A DNA stretch of 64,000 nt from DASQFQ01 sp963802905. GTDB taxonomy: Bacteria > Actinomycetota > Thermoleophilia > Solirubrobacterales > Solirubrobacteraceae. The position numbers and the translations under genes are program-made. The stretch lies in contig CAWDKH010000016.1 of NCBI GenBank assembly GCA_963802905.1, positions 1 to 64,000 of the forward strand. Direction: 5' to 3'. The notes under the pieces were generated by a model. That model had not been told where the DNA came from and did not search any database. It saw nothing but the letters and a program-made list of their open reading frames with translations. This document shows positions 38,920 to 47,247 of this stretch, piece by piece (position 1 is the stretch's first letter; each line of letters starts with the position of its first letter).

Positions 38920-39317
38920 GCCCGGACGAGGCCCGCCAGCGCTTCGCGACCGCGCGCTGCGTGCGCCTCGCCACCGCCGACGCGGACGGCAAGCCGCACA
39001 TCGTCCCGCTCGTGTTCGCGCTCGAGGGCGACACGATCTACAGCGCGGTCGACCCCAAGCCCAAGCGCACACAGGACCTCAAGCGGCTGCGCAACGTAGC
39101 GGCGAACCCGCAGGTCTCGCTGCTCGCCGACTACTACGTCGACGACGACTGGGACGTCCTCTGGTGGGCGCGCGCCGACGGCACCGGGACGGTCCACGAG
39201 TCGCTGCCGCGCGCCGCCGCGCTGCTGAGCGAGCGCTACCTCCAGTACGCGTTCGCGCCGCCCGACGGCCCGGTGCTGGAGATTGCCGTGCAGCGCTGGT
39301 CGGGGTGGGCGGCGTGA
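38916..39317 (+). CDS. PPOX-class F420-dependent protein (TIGR03668-like)
   Basis: The protein is 133 residues with the split-barrel flavin/F420-binding fold: RFATARCVRLATADADGKPH, VDPKPKRTQDLKRLRN and WWARADGTGTV. It matches the TIGR03668 type by pattern. The start overlaps the LLM stop (ATGA), and the stop overlaps the next GTG. Reduction of an unknown substrate by F420H2 is the likely role. Confidence 0.8.
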   Translation: MSPDEARQRFATARCVRLATADADGKPHIVPLVFALEGDTIYSAVDPKPKRTQDLKRLRNVAANPQVSLLADYYVDDDWDVLWWARADGTGTVHESLPRAAALLSERYLQYAFAPPDGPVLEIAVQRWSGWAA

Positions 39318-39910
39318 GCGACGAGTACATGCTCGACACGCCGGTCGTGCGCGACTTCATCGCCGGCGTGCGCGAGACGATCGCCGCGGCGGCCTCGCCG
39401 GCCGCGGCGTGCGACGCGATCCGCCCGCGCTTCGCCGAGCTGCTCGCCGACGACGACTGGCTGCCGGCGCGCTACCAGGAGGGCGATCCCGACAGCGGGA
39501 TGGGCGGCGGCATCGGCCAGTGGCTGCTGTTCCGCGCCGACGACCGCTCGCTGACGCTGTTCGCGCTCGTCGTGCCGTCGGGCTCGCAGACCCCGATCCA
39601 CGACCACCTCGCGTGGGGGCTCGTCGGCCTCTACCGCGGCACGCAGGACGAGGAGATCTACGCGCGCGACGACGCCGGTGCGCTCGCGCGCACCGAGGCG
39701 CGGGCGCTCGAGCCCGGCGACTTCTACGCGCTGCTGCCGCCGCGCGACGACATCCACCGCGTGCGCACGACCTCGCCTGAGACGTCGGTGTCGCTGCACC
39801 TGCTGACGAACGACACCGGCTGCGTGTGGCGCCACGCGTTCGACGAGGCGACCGGCGAGGAGACGCCGTTCCGCTCGGGCTACGTCAACGTGGAGTGCCC
39901 GCCAGCGTGA
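39314..39910 (+). CDS. cysteine-dioxygenase-type cupin
   Basis: The protein is 198 residues. The cupin core has the two metal histidines in TPIHDHLAWGLVGLYRG, a Glu in DEEIYARDD and a third His in DIHRVRTTS. The layout follows the thiol-dioxygenase-like predicted metal enzymes (COG5553/CDO family). The GTG overlaps the PPOX stop (GTGA). A sulfur-compound dioxygenase is possible but not proven. Its 3' end overlaps the convergent hotdog gene by 26 nt. Confidence 0.75.
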   Translation: MSDEYMLDTPVVRDFIAGVRETIAAAASPAAACDAIRPRFAELLADDDWLPARYQEGDPDSGMGGGIGQWLLFRADDRSLTLFALVVPSGSQTPIHDHLAWGLVGLYRGTQDEEIYARDDAGALARTEARALEPGDFYALLPPRDDIHRVRTTSPETSVSLHLLTNDTGCVWRHAFDEATGEETPFRSGYVNVECPPA

Positions 39911-40613
39911 TCCACAGCGCGCGGGCGCGGGCGAGCACGCGGCCGTCGACGCTCATGAGCGCGGAGGCGGTGTGGTGCTTGCGGCCCTCGGTGCCGATGT
40001 GCCAGCCGAGCGCGATCGTGGGCTCGCCGACCTCGACGCAGTCGAGCCGCTCGACGGCGAGCCGCGCCAGCAGGCTGGGGCGCTCCCAGTCCCACAGCGG
40101 CGGCGTGTAGCTCGGGCAGTCGAGCGCGGCCCAGACCATGTCGGGCGCGACGATGCCGTTGCGGTTGGGGATCGTGGCGTCGGGGATGAAGACCGAGGCG
40201 GTCACGCCCGGGTGCCCGCGCAGCGGGCCGAAGTGGATGCCCATGCCGTCGTGGCGCTGGGAGCCGCAGACGAAGCAGTCCGAGAACAGGCTGGCGCGGC
40301 CGTGGCCCGGGTGGCGCCGCGAGGCCTCGCGCGCCTGCGCGAGCGTCGGCCGCACCGGCGGGTGCGCGTCGACTCGATCGATCGGCCGCGCCCGCGCGAT
40401 GGTCGCGCCGTCCTGGCCGACGTCGACCGCGCCGTCGTCGTAGAAGCTGACGTCGAGCGGGACACCGAGCGGCGGCGGCGAGAGCAGCGACACCTCCGCG
40501 GGGCCGTCGACCAGCTCGCCGACCGCGCCGCACGCGTAGCCGCCGTTGGCGGTGCTGGGCGGCCCGTTGAAGCGGGGGTCGAGGACGAGGCTGGCGGTGG
40601 CGATTTCGAGCAT
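39885..40613 (-). CDS. hotdog-fold thioesterase-like protein
   Basis: The protein is 242 residues. The N-terminal FNGPPSTANGGYACGAVGEL and LLSPPPLGVPLDV and the C-terminal half (MVWAALDCPSYTPPLWDWER, ALMSVDGRVLARARALWITL) read like two hotdog repeats of a thioesterase/dehydratase. In between is a CFVCGSQRHDGMG segment with a CxxC. It is convergent with the cupin and divergent from the VOC gene. The substrate is unknown. Confidence 0.65.
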   Translation of the reverse strand: MLEIATASLVLDPRFNGPPSTANGGYACGAVGELVDGPAEVSLLSPPPLGVPLDVSFYDDGAVDVGQDGATIARARPIDRVDAHPPVRPTLAQAREASRRHPGHGRASLFSDCFVCGSQRHDGMGIHFGPLRGHPGVTASVFIPDATIPNRNGIVAPDMVWAALDCPSYTPPLWDWERPSLLARLAVERLDCVEVGEPTIALGWHIGTEGRKHHTASALMSVDGRVLARARALWITLAGTPR

Positions 40614-40664
40614 CACGGTTGGAGACGGCGCGCGACCGTCGGCTATTCCCGCCACACTGGAGCG

Positions 40665-41243
40665 GTGCGTATCGACCATGCGATCTGGGCCACGCGCGAC
40701 CTCGACGCCGCCGCGGAGCAGTTCCAGCGCGACCACGGCCTCGCAGCCGCCGGTGGCGGCCGCCACGACGGCATGGGCACCCACAACCGCATCGTCCCGC
40801 TGGGCGGCGGCTACCTGGAGCTGCTGGCCGTCGCCGACGCCGGCGAGGCGGCGGGCTCGCCGCTCGGCCGCAAGGTCACCGAGCGGCTGGCGAGCGTCGG
40901 CGAGGGCTGGATGGGCTGGGCCGTGGTCGTCGACGACGTCGGGCCGGTCGCCGAGCGGCTCGGCACCGAGGTCAGCGAGCTGTCGCGCGAGGGCTTCAGC
41001 GCCCGCCTGACCGGCGTGTCCGAGGCGATGGCGGAGCCCGCGCTGCCGTTCTTCGTGGAGCGCGGTGAGGGCACGCCGGACCCCGGCGAGGGCGCCGACG
41101 CCGGCGGCCTGACCTGGGTCGAGGTGGCCGGCGACGCCGAGCGGCTGCGCGAGTGGCTGGGCGGCGTCGGCCTGCCGGTGCGCGTCCAGCCGGGCGAGCC
41201 GGCGCTGCTCGCGGTGGGCGTCGGCGAGCGCGAGCTACGGTGA
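40665..41243 (+). CDS. VOC-family glyoxalase-like protein
   Basis: The protein is 192 residues with two beta-alpha-beta-beta-beta units. The start MRIDHAIWATRDLDAAAEQF, with a metal-like His, and GTHNRIVPLGGGYLELLAV are typical of the glyoxalase-like PF13468 group. The start is GTG. The next gene overlaps the stop (GTGA). Confidence 0.8.
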   Translation: MRIDHAIWATRDLDAAAEQFQRDHGLAAAGGGRHDGMGTHNRIVPLGGGYLELLAVADAGEAAGSPLGRKVTERLASVGEGWMGWAVVVDDVGPVAERLGTEVSELSREGFSARLTGVSEAMAEPALPFFVERGEGTPDPGEGADAGGLTWVEVAGDAERLREWLGGVGLPVRVQPGEPALLAVGVGERELR

Positions 41244-42272
41244 GCGCTCGCATGAAGCTCCGCACCAGCCGCATGGAGACCGCCTACATCGAGTCCGGGC
41301 CGCAGGACGGCATCCCGGTCGTGCTGCTGCACGGCAACCTCTCGACCGGCCGCTTCTTCGAGCACCTGTTCAGCGGCGCACCCGACCGCTACCGCCTGAT
41401 CGCTCCCGATATGCGCGGGTTCGGCGACTCCGAGCCGCTGCCGATCGACGCCACGCGCGGGCTGCGCGACTGGGCCGACGACACGCACGCGCTGGTCGAG
41501 GAGCTGGGGATCCAGCGCCCCGTCCACCTCGCGGGCTGGTCGACCGGCGGCGCGGCGATCGGCGCCTACGCGCTCGACCGCCCGGTTGCCTCGCTGACCT
41601 TCATCGACCCGGTCTCGCCCTACGGCTACGGCGGCACGCGCCCGGACGGCACGCCCTGCTGCCCCGACTGGGCCGGCACCGGCGGGGGCACCGGCAACGC
41701 CGACTTCACGCAGCGCCTGGCGGCGGGCGACCGCTCCGACGACGGCCCGACCGCGCCGCGCAACGTGCTCATCAGCTCCTACTGGGCGCCGAGCCACCAG
41801 GAGCCGCGGCTGGAGGAGCTGCTCGGCGAGGTGCTCAAGTCGGTCACCGGCGACGACGGCTACCCCGGCGACACGACGACCTCGGAGCACTGGCCGGGCG
41901 TCGCGCCGGGCACGCGCGGGATCCTCAACGCGCTGTCGGGCAAGTACTGCAACTGGGCCGGGATCGTCGACCTCGCTCCCAAGCCGCCGATCCTGTGGAC
42001 CCACGGCACGGAGGACATCGTCGTCGCCGACGGCTCGCCGTGGGAGATGGGCGCGCTCGGCGCGATGGGCGGGGTCCCCGGCTGGCCGGGCGAGGAGGTC
42101 TTCCCGCCGCAGCCGATGGTGGGCCAGATCCGCGCCGTGCTCGAGCAGTACCGGGTCGAACGGCGGGCGCGCCGAGATCGAGATGTTCGAGGGCTCCGGC
42201 CACTTCCCGCCGATCGACGCGGCGGAGCGCTGGAGCGCGCTGTTCTTCGAGTTCCTCGGTTCCGTCGAGTAG
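41240..42272 (+). CDS. alpha/beta-fold hydrolase (one apparent frameshift)
   Basis: This enzyme has about 344 residues. The oxyanion strand is VVLLHGNLSTGRFF, the nucleophile elbow GWSTGGAA, the acid in WTHGTEDIVVAD, and the catalytic His in FEGSGHFPPID, which lies after a one-base frameshift near 42165. With the shift repaired the protein ends ALFFEFLGSVE at 42272. The cap region is large (residues ~125-270). An ATG four codons into the gene is an alternative start. Confidence 0.85.
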
Positions 42273-42299
42273 TTGCCGCGCCGTCGCCGTCAGCGACCG

Positions 42300-43937
42300 A
42301 TGTTCACCTCCTCGCGCCGCTCCCGCGGGAGCAGCGTGCGCTGGGTCGAGCCCGGCCGGCGGCGCCGTCGCCGGCTGCCGCTGCTGCCGTTCGCGATCCT
42401 GATCCTGCTGCTGGCTGCCGGCGGCGCGGTCGCCTACGTGCTGCACGACCGCTCGCAGAAGCACGCCGAGCTGCGCGACGCCGCAGTGCGCTTCGCGACC
42501 GCGTGGGAGCAGCGCAAGCCCGCGGAGATGTACCGCGAGCTCGACGCCGACTCGCAGTCGAAGTACTCGCCCCGCCGCTTCGCCGCTGACTACCGGACCG
42601 CTGACGAGCAGGCGACCGTGCGGCAGGTCGCCGTCAGCCAGATCGGCGAGGAGCGCGACGGGGAGGTGCGGATGGCGGTCGCCGTCCGCACGCGGCTGTT
42701 CGGCACGCTGCGCGGACGCATCGCGCTGCCGGTCACGCGCGTGGGCGAGCGCGTCGGCGTGCGCTGGCGCCCGTACCTGCGGCTGCCGGGGCTGCGGCCC
42801 GGCGAGCGCGTACGCCGCACGATCCGCTCGACCCCGCAGCGCGCGTCGGTGCTGGCCGCCGACGGGCGGCGGCTCGATCGCGAGCCGACCGCGGCGGCGA
42901 TCGCCGGCAAGCCGCCGGCGGGCGACGACCCCGGCTCCGGCCTCGAGCGCGCCTACAACGACCGGCTCGCCGGCCGGCCGAGCGCGGTGCTGCTGTTCGG
43001 CAACCGCCGCATCGCCGCCACGAAGTCGCGCCGCGGCCGCTCCGTGCGCGCGACGATCCGCCCCGGCCTGCAGCGCGCGGCGGTCTCCGCGCTCGGCGAC
43101 AAGCTCGGCGGCGTCGCGGTGATCCGCCCGCGCGACGGCGCGGTGCTGGCGCTCAGCGGGCTGGCGACGACGGGCCCGCAGCCGCCCGGCTCGACGTTCA
43201 AGATCATCACGCTCTCTGCCGCGCTGCAGACCAAGAAGGCTTCGCCGTCGGACGTCTATCCGGTGCGCACCTTCGCGACGCTGTCGGGCGTCAAGCTGCG
43301 CAACGCCAGCGACGAGTCGTGCGGTGGCTCACTGACCCAGTCGTTCGCGCACTCCTGCAACTCGGTGTTCGCCCCGCTCGGCGCGGAGGTCGGCCGCAAG
43401 CGCATGGTCGCCGCCGCCGAGCGCTTCGGCTTCAACGTCAAGCCGCGAGTTCCCGACGCGGTGACGAGCCAGTTTCCGAAGGACCTCAAGGACGACCTCG
43501 CGGTCGGCGCGGCGTCGATCGGCCAGGAGCGCGACCTCGCCACGCCGCTGCAGATGGCGGCCGTCGGAGCGACGATCGCCAACCGCGGCGTGCACCCGTC
43601 GCCGCGGATCGTGCGCTCGGACAAGGTGGTCCGCAAGCGCGCGATCTCGCGCGCGACCGCAGCCCAAGTGCGGGAGATGATGCTCGCCGTCGTGCGCGGC
43701 GGCACCGGCACGGCGGCGGCGCTGCCGGGCGTCGACGTCGCCGGCAAGACCGGCACCGCGGAGCTGCGCCCGACCGCGGGCGGCCCGGCGGACCCGAAGA
43801 ACACCGACGCCTGGTTCGTCGCCTTCGCCCCCGCGCGGTCGCCGAAGGTCGCCGTCGCGGTCATGCTCGTCGGCGCCGGCCAGGGTGGTGCCACCGCGGC
43901 GCCGATCGCCCGCGAAGTGCTCAGCGCCGCGCTCTAG
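42300..43937 (+). CDS. class B penicillin-binding protein transpeptidase
   Basis: This 545-residue cell-wall transpeptidase has a basic cytoplasmic tail, one membrane anchor (about 27-48) and an NTF2-like MecA-N-type domain (about 55-165). The transpeptidase domain carries S298TFK, S352CN and K483TGT. The usual long dimerisation domain is short. It resembles PBP2a/PbpA-like actinobacterial proteins more than FtsI. A TTG at 42273, directly after the hydrolase stop, is an alternative start. Its stop overlaps the convergent asparagine synthetase. Confidence 0.88.
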   Translation: MFTSSRRSRGSSVRWVEPGRRRRRRLPLLPFAILILLLAAGGAVAYVLHDRSQKHAELRDAAVRFATAWEQRKPAEMYRELDADSQSKYSPRRFAADYRTADEQATVRQVAVSQIGEERDGEVRMAVAVRTRLFGTLRGRIALPVTRVGERVGVRWRPYLRLPGLRPGERVRRTIRSTPQRASVLAADGRRLDREPTAAAIAGKPPAGDDPGSGLERAYNDRLAGRPSAVLLFGNRRIAATKSRRGRSVRATIRPGLQRAAVSALGDKLGGVAVIRPRDGAVLALSGLATTGPQPPGSTFKIITLSAALQTKKASPSDVYPVRTFATLSGVKLRNASDESCGGSLTQSFAHSCNSVFAPLGAEVGRKRMVAAAERFGFNVKPRVPDAVTSQFPKDLKDDLAVGAASIGQERDLATPLQMAAVGATIANRGVHPSPRIVRSDKVVRKRAISRATAAQVREMMLAVVRGGTGTAAALPGVDVAGKTGTAELRPTAGGPADPKNTDAWFVAFAPARSPKVAVAVMLVGAGQGGATAAPIAREVLSAAL

Positions 43938-45424
43938 GCCCTGGCGAAGCGGCTGAGCGTGCGCTCGGCGCTGATGCCCTGGAGGTGCTCGCGCCAGACG
44001 CGGTAGTAGGCGACCTCCTCCTTCGTGCGCAGCGCCGGCTCGACCGCGCCGCGCTCGGCCTCGAACTCGGCGTCGGAGACCGTCTCCGCGACCGCACGGG
44101 TGAGCACGTCGCGGGCGCCTGAGCCGTCGCCGAACTCGGCCTTCGTGCGCCACAGCAGCTCGTCCGGCAGCCAGCCCTCGAACGACTCGCGCAGGAGCTT
44201 CTTCTCCGGCGTGCCCTGCTTCTCGCCCGGCGGGATTCGCAGCGCCCAGGCGATCACGTTGCGGTCGAGGAACGGCACGCGCGCCTCGACCGCGTGGGCC
44301 ATCGTCACGCGGTCGCAGCGCTGCAGGTTGAGGTTGTGCAGCGAGCGCACGGTGCGCTCGAGCTCGGCGTGCAGCGCGGCGTCCTCGGTGAACTCGCGCA
44401 TGTACTCGTAGCCGGCGAACAGCTCGTCGGCGCCCTCGCCGGTGAGCACGACCTTGACGTGCTGGCGGGTGGTGCGGGCGAGCATGTAGTTCGGGACCGC
44501 GCTGCGCACGAGCCCGGGGTCGAATGACTCGATCGCGCGCACGACGTTGGGCAGCGACTCGAGCGCCTCGGCCGCCGTGTAGGTGACCTCGACGTGCTCG
44601 CAGTCGAGGTGGTCGGCGACCTGGCGCGCGGCGGCGAGGTCGGGCGAGCCCTCGGTGCCGACCGCGAACGTCTGCAGCCGCCGTCCGCGCTCGTTCGCGA
44701 TCCGTGACGCGATCGCCGCGACGAGCGAGGAATCGAGACCGCCGGAGAGGAAGACGCCGACGTTGACGTCGCCCATCATCTGCTGGCGCACCGCGCGCAC
44801 GAGCGTCTCGCGCGTGCCGGTGAGCAGCGCCTCGCGGTCCTCGACGGGCGCCTGCTGCGGCGGCACGGCGGAGGCGAAGCGGACGAGCCCCTGCTCCGGC
44901 GTCCACGCGCAGCCGGGCGGGAACGGCTCGACGAACTGCTGCCAGTCGGGGTCGAAGGCGTGCATCTCGGAGGCGAAGCGGACCGCTCCGTTCCGGCGCG
45001 CCCAGTAGAGCGGCTTGATGCCGACGGGGTCGCGGGCGACGACGAAGCGCCCGTCGCGGCCCGCCATCACGAACGCGAACATGCCGCTCATCTCGGCCAG
45101 CCCGGCCGTGCCGCGCTCGTCCATCAGGTGCAGCGCGACCTCGTTGTCGGAGGTGGTCAGCAGGTCGCGGTCGACGAGCCCGGCGCGCACCTCCTCGTGG
45201 TTGTAGACCTCGCCGTTGCCGACGAGCCACGCGCTCTCGTCGCGCGTGCACAGCGGCTGCTGCCCGCCGCCGACGTCGACGATCGACAGCCGCCGGTGAC
45301 CGAGCCAACTGCCGTTGACGCGGATCGCGCCACGGTCGTCGGGGCCGCGGTGCGCGAGGCGCTCGAGCATCCGCTCGAGTTGGTCCGGGTCAGAGCAGCC
45401 GTGCTCAGCGACGATGCCGCACAT
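43934..45424 (-). CDS. asnB: asparagine synthase (glutamine-hydrolysing)
   Basis: It makes asparagine, or amidates a related carboxylate, with glutamine as nitrogen donor. It has 496 residues. Cys2 of MCGIVAEHG is the glutaminase nucleophile, and RRLSIVDVGGGQQP and NGEVYNHEEV are in the Ntn domain. The synthetase domain has the ATP pyrophosphatase loop FLSGGLDSSLVAA and LTGEGADELFAGYEY. It is slightly shorter than E. coli AsnB. It lies 24 nt after the nitrilase-family gene, probably in one operon. Confidence 0.92.
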   Translation of the reverse strand: MCGIVAEHGCSDPDQLERMLERLAHRGPDDRGAIRVNGSWLGHRRLSIVDVGGGQQPLCTRDESAWLVGNGEVYNHEEVRAGLVDRDLLTTSDNEVALHLMDERGTAGLAEMSGMFAFVMAGRDGRFVVARDPVGIKPLYWARRNGAVRFASEMHAFDPDWQQFVEPFPPGCAWTPEQGLVRFASAVPPQQAPVEDREALLTGTRETLVRAVRQQMMGDVNVGVFLSGGLDSSLVAAIASRIANERGRRLQTFAVGTEGSPDLAAARQVADHLDCEHVEVTYTAAEALESLPNVVRAIESFDPGLVRSAVPNYMLARTTRQHVKVVLTGEGADELFAGYEYMREFTEDAALHAELERTVRSLHNLNLQRCDRVTMAHAVEARVPFLDRNVIAWALRIPPGEKQGTPEKKLLRESFEGWLPDELLWRTKAEFGDGSGARDVLTRAVAETVSDAEFEAERGAVEPALRTKEEVAYYRVWREHLQGISAERTLSRFARA

Positions 45425-45448
45425 GGTTTCGAAACCGTACCCGGTCGG

Positions 45449-46306
45449 TCAGTGGCCGAAGCCGAGCGCGCTCGCCGCGGCGGCGGGCGGCAGGTACGCC
45501 TCGGGGCGGCGGTCCGCCAGATGGTCGATGACCATGCGGGCGTCGGCGACCGCCGCGAGATCGACCTCGGCGAGCGCGAGCCCCTCGCGCGCGCCGGTGC
45601 GCGCGAGCACGGCGCCCTCGGGATCGACGATCTTGGCCGAGCCGAGGAAGCGCAGCGGCCCCCAGCGCCCGGTCTGGTTGGCGGACACGACGAAGACCTG
45701 GTTCTCGACCGCGCGGGCCGTGTCGCAGAGGTCGAAGTGGCGCGTCTGGCGGTCCTCGCGGATGCGCTGCGCGGGGCGCTGGCGGTCGACCGGCCACGCC
45801 GACAGCGAGCACACGATCTCGGCACCGTCGAGCGCGAGCGCACGCGCCGCCTCCGGGAAGAGCTTGTCGTAACAGAGCAGCATCCCGAGGCGGCCGACCG
45901 GGGTGTCGAAGGCGGCGAAGCGGTCGCCGGGGACGTAGGCGAAGCGCTCGGCGGGCGGCAGGTGGACCTTGCGCTGGTGGCCGAGCACGCCGTCGCCGCT
46001 GACGCAGATCGCCGACGCGTAGAGGCCCTCCGGCGCCAGCTCGCTGTAACCGGCGCAGATCACGAGGTCACCGGCGAGCGCGATCAGGCGCGCGATCTCG
46101 GGCCCGTCGGGCGCCAGCCCGTTCGGGACGTCGGGCGCCATCTCCTCCGGCCCCGGCTCGCGCACGTAGCCGCCGAGCGCGGACTCCGGCAGCACCAGCA
46201 GCTTCGCGCCCTCCTCGCGGGCACGCGCGGCGTAGTGCTCGACGCGCGCGAGCGCGGCATCGACGTCACGGTCAAACGGGGCGGCAAGAGCGGCGACGAC
46301 GGTCAC
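45449..46306 (-). CDS. carbon-nitrogen hydrolase (nitrilase superfamily)
   Basis: This 285-residue enzyme has the catalytic triad Glu41 (LPESALGGY), Lys113 (HQRKVHLPP) and Cys145 (MLLCYDKLFPE). It hydrolyses or transfers an amide or nitrile group. The GTG at 46306 is taken because VTVVAALAAPF is the usual beginning. Upstream in-frame starts have no conserved sequence. The position before asnB suggests amide nitrogen metabolism. Confidence 0.88.
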   Translation of the reverse strand: MTVVAALAAPFDRDVDAALARVEHYAARAREEGAKLLVLPESALGGYVREPGPEEMAPDVPNGLAPDGPEIARLIALAGDLVICAGYSELAPEGLYASAICVSGDGVLGHQRKVHLPPAERFAYVPGDRFAAFDTPVGRLGMLLCYDKLFPEAARALALDGAEIVCSLSAWPVDRQRPAQRIREDRQTRHFDLCDTARAVENQVFVVSANQTGRWGPLRFLGSAKIVDPEGAVLARTGAREGLALAEVDLAAVADARMVIDHLADRRPEAYLPPAAAASALGFGH

Positions 46307-46340
46307 AGGAGCAGTATCGGCTCGACGGGCGCTGAGGTCG

Positions 46341-46805
46341 ATGGACAGCCTGGACAATCGTCGCGGGCAGATGTCTGGCCGCCGGTACAAAAGGATCGCG
46401 CGATTATTTCCCCGCTCGCATGGGGATTCCTGGCGGATGGCCCTCCTCGAGCTCGTCCGTCATGAACCCGATTGGCTCGCGGCCCTCGAGGTCGCGTTCA
46501 CGCTGCCGCCCGGCACGCCCGAGCGCCGCGGCGAAGAAGACCCGTGGGATGGCGACCCGCCCGCCGGCGAGGAGGAGCCGCGGCGGATCTCCGACGAGCT
46601 GCTGTGGCTGCGCCACGCGGTCGAGGAGCCCGACGCGAGCGGGCTGACGCCGCTGCCGGAGTCGGCCGCCGTCGGGATGTGGGACGCCGAGGACGCGTGC
46701 CTGCGCCGGCTCTGCCGCCTGCGCGACCGCAAGATCCTCGACGCCGCCGGCTTCCTGCTCCACGAGGCCGAAGAGACGAACGCGCTGCTCGACGCCGAGG
46801 ACTAA
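46341..46805 (+). CDS. hypothetical protein, 154 residues
   Basis: No family is recognised. The protein is mostly helical and acidic, with a basic start (RRGQMSGRRYKRIARLF). The C-terminal GMWDAEDACLRRLCRLRDRK and HEAEETNALLDAED suggest a helical bundle. A start at 46371 is possible. Codon use is like that of its neighbours. It is divergent from the nitrilase gene and its stop is followed at once by repeat A. Confidence 0.6.
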   Translation: MDSLDNRRGQMSGRRYKRIARLFPRSHGDSWRMALLELVRHEPDWLAALEVAFTLPPGTPERRGEEDPWDGDPPAGEEEPRRISDELLWLRHAVEEPDASGLTPLPESAAVGMWDAEDACLRRLCRLRDRKILDAAGFLLHEAEETNALLDAED

Positions 46806-46844
46806 CCCTCAACCCTCCTAAAGGGGTCTGACCCCTGGTTGAGG
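46804..46844. repeat. palindromic repeat A, copy 2
   Basis: The 33 nt of 46804-46836 are identical to copy 1 on the other strand. The inner hairpin is AGGGGTC (46822-46828), T, GACCCCT (46830-46836). The outer arms here are CCTCAACC (46807-46814) with GGTTGAGG (46837-46844), a different register from copy 1 yet still perfectly paired. It lies between two convergent genes, right after one stop and one nucleotide before the other. Confidence 0.8.
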
Positions 46845-46845
46845 C

Positions 46846-47247
46846 TTAGGCCGCGATCGACGCGATCGCCTCGACCGCGCGGTCGTAGTGCTCGCGCCGG
46901 ATCGAGATGTGCGACTGCTGGCTCATGCTGCGCGCCGCGACGCCGATCGCCTCGACCGGCGGCGCCGCGTCGAGCACCGGGACGACGAGCAGCGTCTCGA
47001 TCTCGATCGTCCACGGCCAGCGCGGGTGCTCGCGCGGCTCGGGGTCGCCGAGCACCTGCGCGATCGCGAACACCCGCCGCCAGACCGACGCGTACATGAC
47101 CAGCCGGTCCCCCGGCGCCATCCGCGGGCGCCGCGGGAAGCCCGTGCGCCGCAGCAGCTCAGGCCGCTGCTCGAGCCAGTCCTCAGCGAGCGGCCCGCGC
47201 GCGTGGCCGACCGCCTTCAGCCAGTAGGCGGTCGGCCGGTCGCTCAG
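46846..47247 (-). CDS. EVE/PUA-like domain protein with probable CTG start
   Basis: The protein is 133 residues. TAYWLKAVG, APGDRLVMYASVWRRVFAIA, WPWTIEIETLLVVP and SQQSHISIRREHYDRAVEAI fit the EVE fold, a PUA-like module that binds modified bases. No ATG, GTG or TTG precedes the conserved start. A CTG at 47247 overlaps the aldo/keto reductase stop by 4 nt (CTGA), the same geometry as the ATGA overlaps in this window, and is taken as the start. Confidence 0.65.
   Translation of the reverse strand: MSDRPTAYWLKAVGHARGPLAEDWLEQRPELLRRTGFPRRPRMAPGDRLVMYASVWRRVFAIAQVLGDPEPREHPRWPWTIEIETLLVVPVLDAAPPVEAIGVAARSMSQQSHISIRREHYDRAVEAIASIAA

Noticed and set aside
39885..39910. Opposed gene ends overlapping at several convergent pairs as a sign of misannotation
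   Set aside because: Overlaps of 4-26 nt at convergent ends are common in this window, and both proteins in each pair have conserved cores well away from the overlap.
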